From contig NZ_CP014579.1 in the NCBI RefSeq assembly GCF_001634365.1, positions 2,790,001 to 2,854,000 of the forward strand: DNA of 64,000 bases, read 5' to 3'. Positions 45,392 to 53,093 of the stretch are shown piece after piece. Every line of letters starts with the position of its first letter. Position 1 is the stretch's first letter. This DNA comes from Paraburkholderia phytofirmans OLGA172. Lineage in GTDB: Bacteria > Pseudomonadota > Gammaproteobacteria > Burkholderiales > Burkholderiaceae. Below the pieces are notes generated by a model. It saw only the letters and a list, made by a program, of their open reading frames with translations. It ran no database searches and had not been told where the DNA came from. Position numbers and translations under genes: made by a program.

Positions 45392-45567
45392 TACAACATC
45401 CCCTAAATATTTTGAATAAATAACCGCCCCGGTATCATATTCAACTCAAGGTACCGAGCCAGCCTTAGCGGTGTATACCGCTTTCTATTGCTTAATAAGG
45501 TCCGCCCAGGAGCGGGACATTTTTTATCCGCGGATTGCAACGCTTGCGCTTCGTCCGCGCCCGTCTC

Positions 45568-45726
45568 CTATTCACGCAGTTCGCGCAGTTCGCGCAGTTC
45601 AATGATGCCGGCCAGTGCGTCGAGTTCTTCCGTTGCGCCCGCTTCAATCTGCAAATCGTTGATGGTGTCGCGGTCAACGATGGCGCGTACCGGATGTTCC
45701 CCTTCGTTGTAGATCGTACCTTTCAT
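45568..45726 (-). CDS. Small protein, 52 aa, with C-terminal ELR repeats
   Basis: The ATG at 45726 follows AGGAGG at ideal spacing, and the frame encodes 52 residues: KGTIYNEGEHPVRAIVDRDT, then an acidic helix ending ELRELRELRE. The last three units come from a 9-nt tandem repeat (45572-45599). No family is recognised. Strong initiation signals argue that it is a real small gene; it lies alone between the RND pump and the RHS gene. Confidence 0.65.
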   Translation of the reverse strand: MKGTIYNEGEHPVRAIVDRDTINDLQIEAGATEELDALAGIIELRELRELRE

Positions 45727-45935
45727 GGTTTGCGCCTCCTCTGGATGCCCGCACGGCGGGCGTTGTTGACGCACAGATTAGCGCCGGTCCTGCTTTAACG
45801 CTGCCAGTTTCAGCCGGTCTGTAAAGATGTGTCGCGCGACGGCGCTTTTCAGAAGTGTCCCATTTTGACGCCCAACTCCCCGATGCAGTGTCGTTTATTA
45901 CGCATTTCTAACGACACGTTACAAACGGGAGATAT

Positions 45936-48326
45936 ATGAGAATAAACAAACCGTCTTGCGGGCCAGCAGGCAACCTGGCCCGTGTACTGGCCGCATTCAT
46001 GCTGCTACTGTCGGCGTTCGGCGCGCGAGCTGACTACACGTCCGACTGCACCAGCCGCTACGCACAATCCGGCGCAATACGAGGCACGAAATGGTGTGCC
46101 CTCGACGCGGCGAGCAATTCTCCAGGTGGGCCGGGTGGCTATGCATGCCTGAACGACATCGATCTCATCAAGAAGTGGTGCGCAGGCGAAACCGATCCGC
46201 AGCCTGAAAAGTCCTGTCCGGTTGCCGATCCTGTTTATCCGGGCAGCGGTGCCGTCACGCTCGGCAGCACGGATTTCGTCAGCGGCGACGACATGCCGAT
46301 GGTGTTCTCCCGCACCTACCGCTCAGCTTCGCTCGGCGCTGCCGGCAATGCGATGGGCCCCGTCTGGTTCCACAACTGGCAGCGTCAACTGAACCTCGCG
46401 AGCGCAAACAACGGCGGCTCATCCAAGGTGGTCGCCTTCCGCGAAAACGGTGAACCGGTCACCTTCAACTGGTCGGGCGGCTACTGGCGCACGGGGGCAT
46501 TCACCGGCTTCACGTTGGCACAGAACGGCCCGGACTGGCTTCTGACCGACCAGCTTGCCGGCACTGCCGAAACGTACTCCTCCAAAGGCGTTCTGCTTTC
46601 GGAGCGCACAAAAAATGGCTTCACGCGAACCCTGAACTATGACGGTTCGGGACGCCTCAACACGATTGCGCAGCACGGTGACGATGCGCTGGTGAAGTTC
46701 GATCTGACGCTCCGCCTCGATTACGACAGCAAGGGCCGCATCTACAGGCTGACCGATCCGACAGGTGGCATCACCCAGTATGCGTACGACGCGAACAATA
46801 ACCTCGTCTCCGTTAACTGGCCCGATGGCAACGTCCGCCGCTACGTGTACGACGACAACCGGTTCGCCAATGCGCTCACAGGTGAGATTGACGAAACCGG
46901 CACGCGCATCGCTACGTGGACCTATAACGCGGATGGCAAGGCCACTGCGGTCAGTCACCCGGACACGACGCGCAACGTGCAGTTCGCCTATAGCAGTGGC
47001 TCGACTGCTGTTACCGACAGCCGGGGCACAACGACGCTGGGCTTCTCGTCGATAGGCGGCATGCTCCGGCCTACCGCAAGCAGCTCAGCATCGGCGACAA
47101 CTTCCACGACGTGGACCACCTCGGGCAACGTGCTCAGGGAGACGACAGCGAGCGGCGGTACTGCCGACTACAGCTACGACGATGCAGGCCGGCCTGTCCG
47201 CTGGACCACGCAGAACCCGGCCACCGGCACGCGGATCGTGTCGACACGCTATGCCGACGCGACAGGTATGCGGCCTTACATGATCGCGTCGCCCGGCAAG
47301 CTGCGCACGTTCGTCTACGACGATCGCGGCAACATTACCGGCTACAGCGAACGCAAGACCAGCGACCCGACCGGCGCGAGCGCCTTCGACGCGGCGTGGG
47401 ATGGCGAGCAGCAGCGCACCACCGGCGTCCGCTACGACGCACTGAATCGCGTGACCGGCGCGCGCGTCTACGTCAACAACCAGCTTACCGAGGACTGGGT
47501 CTATTTCTACGACACCACCGGCAATCTGGAGACTGCACAGAACCTCAGGTCGCCGTGGCTTCGCGGTAACGTCGGACGGGACGCGGCGCATCGCGTGACG
47601 AGGCAGTCCAGCAACGGTTTTACCGCTGGAATTACTTATGACCAGCGCGGCAGGATAGCGCGATTCAGATACGACGAAACAGCCGCGCCGACAAACGGCC
47701 GCGTGGCACGCGTTCTTGCCGTGGACTATGGGTATGCGTCGGACGGTCAACTGGCCTCACGCAGCGGCACGGTGGCAACAAACGGCGGCGCGCCCGTTTC
47801 GATCGGCAGCGATGAGATTGACCAGTGGCTCGATAACTACGAGGCCGGTATCGATCCGGTTGGGCCACCTCCGGGTACGCTTGGATGGGCTCGCGCACTG
47901 CTTCGGGCATCGTCCGAGCCAGGGCTCATACCGATCTGCATCGAGTGCATGTTCAATCCCGCGCTCAGTTGGGGTTGGCAGATGTCGTCAGACAATGACG
48001 ACCCGTTCGGTATTATCGGTATCGCTGGCACACTTCGCGGCGCGGTCAATGGAATCGCCAATCTCTGCAAGCCGACCGGTGCTAACAGCTTAGAAGGTAT
48101 TGCTTTCAAGAGAGATCATTACATCAATCGCGCGAAGGCCGATAATTTAGACTTGGACAAGGCCGAAGGCATCATCGCTGATGAGTTACGCCGGATTCGC
48201 TCTGACATGGTCCCCGGGCAGCATCAAATCGGACGCACCGAAGTTGACGGGCAACCTGTCCAATGGAGAGCGTATATGTTGCCGAACGGCGATATTAACG
48301 TTGGAACAATTTTTGTGATCAAGTGA
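45936..48326 (+). CDS. Secreted RHS-repeat protein with C-terminal toxin-like tip
   Basis: A 796-residue exported protein with a signal peptide ending at GARA. It has a DUF6531-like start (SGDDMPMVFSRTYRS), then YD/RHS repeats (GRIYRLTDPTGGITQYAYDA, YDDAGRPVRW, YDQRGRIARF). The usual RHS core box (DPxGLxGG) is missing. A linker with CIECMFNPAL (about residues 668-677) leads to a tip of about 90 residues (KRDHYINRAKADNLDLDKAE to NGDINVGTIFVIK) unlike the repeats. This is the layout of polymorphic toxins; the tip is probably a toxin but its activity is not recognised. The next gene starts 1 base after its stop. Confidence 0.82.
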   Translation: MRINKPSCGPAGNLARVLAAFMLLLSAFGARADYTSDCTSRYAQSGAIRGTKWCALDAASNSPGGPGGYACLNDIDLIKKWCAGETDPQPEKSCPVADPVYPGSGAVTLGSTDFVSGDDMPMVFSRTYRSASLGAAGNAMGPVWFHNWQRQLNLASANNGGSSKVVAFRENGEPVTFNWSGGYWRTGAFTGFTLAQNGPDWLLTDQLAGTAETYSSKGVLLSERTKNGFTRTLNYDGSGRLNTIAQHGDDALVKFDLTLRLDYDSKGRIYRLTDPTGGITQYAYDANNNLVSVNWPDGNVRRYVYDDNRFANALTGEIDETGTRIATWTYNADGKATAVSHPDTTRNVQFAYSSGSTAVTDSRGTTTLGFSSIGGMLRPTASSSASATTSTTWTTSGNVLRETTASGGTADYSYDDAGRPVRWTTQNPATGTRIVSTRYADATGMRPYMIASPGKLRTFVYDDRGNITGYSERKTSDPTGASAFDAAWDGEQQRTTGVRYDALNRVTGARVYVNNQLTEDWVYFYDTTGNLETAQNLRSPWLRGNVGRDAAHRVTRQSSNGFTAGITYDQRGRIARFRYDETAAPTNGRVARVLAVDYGYASDGQLASRSGTVATNGGAPVSIGSDEIDQWLDNYEAGIDPVGPPPGTLGWARALLRASSEPGLIPICIECMFNPALSWGWQMSSDNDDPFGIIGIAGTLRGAVNGIANLCKPTGANSLEGIAFKRDHYINRAKADNLDLDKAEGIIADELRRIRSDMVPGQHQIGRTEVDGQPVQWRAYMLPNGDINVGTIFVIK

Positions 48327-48327
48327 C

Positions 48328-48699
48328 ATGGACCGTGAACTAACCGATTGTGAGAAGTCGTTTATTCGTGAGGTCGCAGCACGACTCGATCCCGAGGACG
48401 GAGCGAGGCTCACGCACGACTTGGCAAACGCTCACGCCGAGCCAATGCTGGATGACGGTTCGCTAATTCTCTTCCATATTGACGGCTACCAGCGCCCCCA
48501 AGAGCGGGGACAACATACGTACCCGTATGAAGGGACACTGAAAGACGCGGACGGTGCGGTAGTCGATGTCCTCCTCCTTGCTGACCCGGCTGATCGTCTG
48601 TTTCAGCTGGAGTTCTTGCGTTGGGGCGATGGCCCGTTGAAAAAGCCGGACTGGACGACGCTAAAGATTGTGCATATCAGCGACAGGGGCAAATTCTGA
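48328..48699 (+). CDS. Candidate immunity protein for the RHS tip
   Basis: A 123-residue acidic cytoplasmic protein (CEKSFIREVAARLDPEDGAR, YPYEGTLKDADGAVVDVLLL, LFQLEFLRWGDGPL). It resembles small immunity-type proteins such as the DUF6984 group, by eye. Its ATG lies 1 base after the RHS stop, the expected placement of an immunity gene that must be made with its toxin. Function is inferred from position and size. Confidence 0.7.
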   Translation: MDRELTDCEKSFIREVAARLDPEDGARLTHDLANAHAEPMLDDGSLILFHIDGYQRPQERGQHTYPYEGTLKDADGAVVDVLLLADPADRLFQLEFLRWGDGPLKKPDWTTLKIVHISDRGKF

Positions 48700-49250
48700 C
48701 CGGTTGCCAGAATCGTTGCCCCCGGACGGCACGGGCGCGAGTTAAACCAGAAGCGGTGAATGGATCGGCTTTAGAGGAAAAAAGTGACGGCCAAGTTGGC
48801 CCTTGAAGACATCGATGACGCTCGCGTTCGTCGCCCGTACTTTTTTGTTTTTTTGCTGGAGGATGACGAGACATATTGGGTTGGCCAGTTCTCTCCATTC
48901 ATGCGGATAGTGATTACCGAAAATGTGAGCTTGCCCCCGAAAAACGAATCCCTTGCTGAGCAGGTAAACTCAAGCAAGGAGAAGAACGATGACAGGCAAG
49001 GCAAAGCGGGCACAGTACACGCTCGAATTCAAGCTGGAAGCCGTGCGACTGGTCAAGGCCGGACAAAGCATGGCGGCCGTGGCGGCGACACTGGGTGTTG
49101 TTGAACAGACGCTGTACAACTGGATAAAGGCTGAGCGGGAAGGCAGGCTGGCGGGCGCTGGCACGAAGCCTGTGAGCCCAGAACAGATGGAACTGGCGCG
49201 GCTGCGTGCGGAAGTGGCTCGCCTGAAGATGGAGCGGGATATTTTAAAAA

Positions 49251-49480
49251 ACCGCCCTACGCGCTTGCGCGCGCCCCTCATGAGTAGAAACTCCCGGGGA
49301 GTACACTCGATGCACGCAGAGACAGTGGCCGTAAGCTTCTTGGAGGTATGAACCCCGTCAAAAAACCTGGCCCAGGGGAAGCTGCGGACTCATCTGTGGC
49401 GGCGTCTTCGGGCGACCCCGTTTAGGAAATTGATCTATTCCGAGTCCCCGTCCTGCGCCTGATTATCCAGGAGGTGGGTG
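49251..49480 (+). ncRNA. Probable IS110 bridge RNA region
   Basis: The long non-coding left end, before the transposase, is where IS110-group elements encode the bridge RNA that pairs with target and donor DNA. The segment has several hairpin-forming pieces (CTCCCGGGGAG, CCTGGCCCAGG, GTCTTCGGGCGAC) compatible with a folded RNA. The exact RNA ends and guide loops were not resolved. Confidence 0.5.
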
Positions 49481-50836
49481 ATGCCAAAAGACCGAACACG
49501 ATCCAAGCCCTCAGGGTTGCCGATCATTCATCCGTTTGCAGCCGGTATTGATATCGGTTCACGGTTCCATGTTGTCGCCGTGAGTCCAGATCTGTGCGAC
49601 GAGCCGGTGCAGACATTCCAGGCATTTACGAGCGATTTGCAACGCATGGCGGACTGGCTCGTCGCGACCGGCACAAAGACGGTTGTGATGGAATCGACCG
49701 GCGTGTACTGGGTCGCCGCCTACGAGGTGCTGGAGTCCCGGGGCCTTGAAGTCGTTCTTGCCAATGCACGCGAGGCGCGCGCAGTCCCTGGAAGAAAGAG
49801 TGATGTCAACGACGCACAATGGCTGCAGCGACTGCACGCGTGTGGGCTACTACGGGCAAGTTTCCGGCCTGGGCGCGACATCGCGGAATTACGCGCATAC
49901 CTGCGTTGCCGCGAAAGGCATACTGACTATGCCGCCGCGCATATCCAGCACATGCAGAAAGCGCTGACCTTCATGAATATCCAGTTGCACCACGTGATCA
50001 CGGATATCACGGGCGTCACTGGAATGCGGATCGTCCGCGCGATCGTCGCCGGCGAACGCGATCCAGACCGGCTGGCGGCGATGCGCGACGTCCGCTGCAA
50101 GGAAAGCCTTGAGACCATTCGTAGTGCACTGGTGGGCAACTACCAGCCCGAGCACGTATTCGCCTTGAAGCAGGCGCTTGCGCTGTATGACTTTTACCAG
50201 CGGTGTATCGACGAGTGCGATGTTGAGATCGAACGCGCTGTCGCGATTCTCAATATCGCTCACCCGATTCCGGATGCGCCGTTGCCGAAGGCGAAGCATC
50301 GCAGCAAGCTGCCCAGCGATCCCAACTTTGATGTGCGCACGGCCATGTACCAACTGGCGGGGACCGACCTGACGCAAATTCACGGCATCGGCCCATTCCT
50401 TGCACTGCGCCTGATTGGCGAATGTGGAACGGACTTGAGCCGATGGCCAACCGCCAAACATTTCACTTCATGGCTCACGCTTTCGCCCGGCTGCAAGATC
50501 AGCGGTGGCAAGGTGCTGTCATCGCACACGCGCAAAACAAGCAGTCGCATCACAGTCGCCCTGAGGCTTGCGGCGGTGACCGTTGGAAGAAGCAATACCG
50601 CGCTTGGTGCATTCTACCGGCGCCTCGCCGGGCGCATCGGCAACGCCAAGGCCGTGACCGCGACGGCGCGCAAGATCGCTGTCCTGTTTTATAACGCGAT
50701 GCGCTATGGCATGGACTATCGCGACCCGGGTGCGGATCATTACGAGCAGCAGTACAGGGACCGCGTCATCAAACAGCTTCATCGCCGCGCGGCGCAATTT
50801 GGGTATTCACTGCAACCTCAGGACTCGCCAGCGTGA
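49481..50836 (+). CDS. IS110-family transposase
   Basis: A 451-residue DEDD recombinase. The RuvC-like N-terminal part has GIDIGSRFHVVAV (first Asp), VVMESTGVYW (Glu) and SDVNDAQWLQ (Asp pair). The C-terminal Tnp_20 part has LTQIHGIGPFLALRLIGECG, ISGGKVLSSHTRKTSSRIT (region of the catalytic Ser) and AVTATARKIAVLFYNAM. ATG 49481 follows AGGAGGTGG. It appears intact and could be active. Confidence 0.93.
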   Translation: MPKDRTRSKPSGLPIIHPFAAGIDIGSRFHVVAVSPDLCDEPVQTFQAFTSDLQRMADWLVATGTKTVVMESTGVYWVAAYEVLESRGLEVVLANAREARAVPGRKSDVNDAQWLQRLHACGLLRASFRPGRDIAELRAYLRCRERHTDYAAAHIQHMQKALTFMNIQLHHVITDITGVTGMRIVRAIVAGERDPDRLAAMRDVRCKESLETIRSALVGNYQPEHVFALKQALALYDFYQRCIDECDVEIERAVAILNIAHPIPDAPLPKAKHRSKLPSDPNFDVRTAMYQLAGTDLTQIHGIGPFLALRLIGECGTDLSRWPTAKHFTSWLTLSPGCKISGGKVLSSHTRKTSSRITVALRLAAVTVGRSNTALGAFYRRLAGRIGNAKAVTATARKIAVLFYNAMRYGMDYRDPGADHYEQQYRDRVIKQLHRRAAQFGYSLQPQDSPA

Positions 50837-50884
50837 AGGTGTGTTTCTTAGGAAAGCCGCAGCGTACTTCGCGAAGGAGTCGAT

Positions 50885-51775
50885 GTGAAGTGCGCGTTCA
50901 TTGACCGGAATCGACACCACTGGCCAGTTTCAGTACTGTGTGAAGCGCTCGAAGTCAGCCCCAGCGGATATCATCAGCGCCAGCAACGCAGCGCCAAGGA
51001 CAAGCCGCAAAGAGGCTACATGAGCAACGATGCCCTGCTCGCGCACATCAAGGCGATTCACGCGCAGGTCAAGGGCGAATACGGCTGGCCGCGCATGTGG
51101 AAGGAACTGCTCGCGCGCGGCGTGCGCGTGGGCAAGGAGCGGGTTCGCAAGCTGATGGCGCAGCATGGCATTCGTGCACGGCACAAGCGCAAGTACATCG
51201 CGACGACGAACTCGAATCACAACCTGCCGGTTGCACCGAATCTACTGGGGCGCGACTTCACGGCGTCGGCGCCGAATCAGGTCTGGACGAGCGATATTAC
51301 CTATCTGGCGACAGCCGAAGGCTGGGTGTACCTCGCGGTCATCATCGACATGTTCAGCCGGCAGGTGGTGGGCTGGTCGATGCAGCCGCACATGAAAGCG
51401 GAGTTGGTCACAGACGCGCTACGCATGGCGTGGTTCCGGCGTCGCCCCGAGGCTGGTGTAATCGTGCATAGCGACCGGGGCAGCCAGTATTGCGGCGGCC
51501 TGTTCCAGGACACGCTGAAGGCCTACGGCATGCGCTCGTCGATGAGCCGACGCGGCGATTGCTGGGACAACGCGCCGACGGAAAGCCTGTGGGGTTCGCT
51601 GAAGGTAGCTCGTATGCATGGACGACACTTCACCACGCGGCGTGCTGCAATGGATGAGGTGATTGACTGGCTGAGCTTTTACAATGCACGCCGGTTGCAC
51701 TCGACACTCGACTACGTCAGTCCCATGACATTCGAGAAAAACTGGTTCGCGGCTCAGCAGGGACGAGCCGCATAA
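50885..51775 (+). CDS. IS3 OrfB, DDE transposase
   Basis: A 296-residue integrase-like transposase. An HTH_21 region (GEYGWPRMWKELLARGVRVG) precedes the rve core with the DDE triad: WTSDITYL, VIVHSDRGSQYC and NAPTESLWGSLK. The GTG start overlaps the orfA stop. The gene itself is intact, but its partner orfA is broken, so the IS3 element can no longer make the normal OrfAB fusion. Confidence 0.93.
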   Translation: MKCAFIDRNRHHWPVSVLCEALEVSPSGYHQRQQRSAKDKPQRGYMSNDALLAHIKAIHAQVKGEYGWPRMWKELLARGVRVGKERVRKLMAQHGIRARHKRKYIATTNSNHNLPVAPNLLGRDFTASAPNQVWTSDITYLATAEGWVYLAVIIDMFSRQVVGWSMQPHMKAELVTDALRMAWFRRRPEAGVIVHSDRGSQYCGGLFQDTLKAYGMRSSMSRRGDCWDNAPTESLWGSLKVARMHGRHFTTRRAAMDEVIDWLSFYNARRLHSTLDYVSPMTFEKNWFAAQQGRAA

Positions 51776-51879
51776 TTCCCTCGGTTATGGGATTCGCGGA
51801 ACGGGGGCAAGGTCACACATACTCGAAACTGCTCGCGACTTTCTCCCAGAAGCGCTAGCAAGCGGTGACTAACAGCTAC

Positions 51880-51905
51880 AAAAGGCGTGAGCAATCGCGC
51901 CTTTT
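51880..51905 (+). terminator. Rho-independent terminator, probably bidirectional
   Basis: AAAAGGCG and CGCCTTTT form an 8-bp stem separated by TGAGCAATCG, followed by TCTATT. It lies just after the stop of the split immunity-like gene and was likely its natural terminator. Confidence 0.8.
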
Positions 51906-51964
51906 CTATTGCTGCAGCTTACTCGTCGTGGCGCGAACCCCGTGGGGCAACCAGCAATCGGCCT

Positions 51965-52065
51965 GAATGGGTTCGGTCTCTGCTGAGCGCGTTGCAGGAA
52001 TCCGGCTTGGTGCCAAGCTGCATCGAGTGCATGTTCAATCCCGCGCTAGCGTTCGGCATGCTCCT
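51965..52065 (+). pseudogene. Relic of a second RHS C-terminal region
   Basis: The frame reads WVRSLLSALQESGLVPSCIE then CMFNPALAFG, matching the linker of the intact RHS protein (WARALLRASSEPGLIPICIE, CMFNPALSWG). At the DNA level 52018-52047 is identical to 47936-47965 over 30 bases. No RHS repeats precede it and no toxin domain follows; the 3' side runs into the LysR gene end. It marks a lost second toxin tip. Confidence 0.85.
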
Positions 52066-52939
52066 GCTGAGCGAGCCACTGCAAAATGCGTTGCCTGGCC
52101 GGATGCAGGGCGCCCGCTGTCTGCAGCCAAAGCACATAGACCCCCTTGGTCTTCAAAGGCGTGCCGAAAGGGATAACCAGATCGCCGCGATTGATTGATT
52201 CCTGCGCCAGGGTCAGGTCCGTCATCGCGACGCCCAGCCCGCGAGCGGCGGCATTCATCGCCAGCTCATCCAGATTGAACGTAATGTGCTTATAGTGCCT
52301 GGCAGCCGATCCGCCGTGGGCCTTCAACCACGTGGCCCACTCGTGCTGGCCGGTGGAACCGTGAATGAGGGTGTACTGCGACAACTCTTCCAAAGACGTC
52401 GGCAGCGGCTTGTCGTTGACAGCATCAGGCGCACACACCGGCACCAGGATCTCATCGAACAGCGTGATGAAGGCCGGGTCATCCGGCGGTTCGGGTAGGT
52501 AAAGGATATAGGCGTCGCAGTTACCGGAGGGATCGACCAGCTCCGTCGCGACGGTCTCGATCGATAGCGAGAGATCGGGATGCTGGGCATAAAACCCAGT
52601 CAGCCGCGGCAATAGCCAACGGACCGCCAGAGACACGAAGATGCGGATGCGAAACGGCCTGTCCCGTGGCGATATCCGTTCATCGAGCATCTGAAGTTCC
52701 TTGAGGATCTTTCGCGCCACCTCCAGCACCGCTTCGCCGTGCTCGGTCAGTTGCACGCTGCGGCTGTTGCGAGCGAACAGCGGCACACCGTAGTGACTTT
52801 CCAGTTGCTGAATCTTCCTGCTCACCGCGCTCTGGGTCAGATGCAACTTTTCCGCCGCTTCGGTGAAATTGTCCGACTCTGCAACGAGCGCTAGTGCCTG
52901 AAGGGCCCCGACAGACGGTGGCCGATAGAGCTTATCCAT
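52046..52939 (-). CDS. LysR-family transcriptional regulator
   Basis: A 297-residue regulator. The N-terminal winged HTH is ALALVAESDNFTEAAEKLHL then TQSAVSRKIQQLESHYGVPL, and the C-terminal LysR substrate domain follows (FRIRIFVSLAVRWLLPRLTG). ATG 52939 is preferred over a longer frame upstream. It is divergent from the PuuB-like oxidase across 154 bases and probably controls it and the binding protein. Its 3' end overlaps the RHS relic. Confidence 0.92.
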   Translation of the reverse strand: MDKLYRPPSVGALQALALVAESDNFTEAAEKLHLTQSAVSRKIQQLESHYGVPLFARNSRSVQLTEHGEAVLEVARKILKELQMLDERISPRDRPFRIRIFVSLAVRWLLPRLTGFYAQHPDLSLSIETVATELVDPSGNCDAYILYLPEPPDDPAFITLFDEILVPVCAPDAVNDKPLPTSLEELSQYTLIHGSTGQHEWATWLKAHGGSAARHYKHITFNLDELAMNAAARGLGVAMTDLTLAQESINRGDLVIPFGTPLKTKGVYVLWLQTAGALHPARQRILQWLAQQEHAER

Positions 52940-53093
52940 GCGTTTTCTGAATGCTCCAATGAATTTATAGCGCTGGATAACGCATCCAGGTCCCAATATA
53001 TTGACACTTAAGCCAAGGCGGTGTCGGTCTAGCATGCTAATTATTCATACTTTGGACCGCTTTGGTTATCCGTAATACTGAGGGGACACGATT

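Larger units (their letters stand above)
49251..50851 (+). mobile_element. IS110-family insertion sequence inside IS3 orfA
   Basis: About 1.6 kb with a 230-base left end, one transposase gene and a right end of about 15 bases. There are no terminal inverted repeats and no obvious target duplication, as expected for IS110. Boundaries are set by comparison with the expected continuity of orfA (DILK joined to KAAAYFAKESM) and may be off by 1-3 bases. Confidence 0.85.
48989..50888 (+). pseudogene. IS3 OrfA (HTH protein), interrupted
   Basis: The left part encodes AQYTLEFKLEAVRLVKAGQS, the HTH_Tnp_1 helices and a leucine-zipper-like region ending MERDILK at about 49250. The gene is then cut by the IS110 element. 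After 50852 it resumes as KAAAYFAKESM and stops at 50886-50888. The joined product would be a standard OrfA of about 100 residues. The insertion lies in the A-run of DILKK, where IS3 elements often have their frameshift signal. Confidence 0.88.
48926..51815 (+). mobile_element. IS3-family insertion sequence, interrupted by IS110
   Basis: The ends are imperfect inverted repeats: TGAGCTTGCCCCCGAAAAAC at 48926 and, read inward from 51815, TGACCTTGCCCCCGTTCCGC, both continuing GAATCCC. Inside are orfA (HTH) and orfB (DDE transposase). Removal of the inner IS110 element restores a normal element of about 1.29 kb. No clear target-site duplication was found. Confidence 0.88.
48784..51872 (+). pseudogene. 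Second immunity-like gene split by the nested insertion
   Basis: A GTG at 48784 with GAGGAAAAAA upstream encodes ALEDIDDARVRRPYFFVFLL and WVGQFSPFMRIVITEN before the IS3 left end interrupts it near 48925. Just after the IS3 right end, an in-frame continuation reads HILETARDFLPEALASGD and stops at 51872, directly before a terminator hairpin. The two halves make one acidic protein of about 65 residues with natural start, stop and terminator. It probably served a second RHS tip. Confidence 0.65.
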
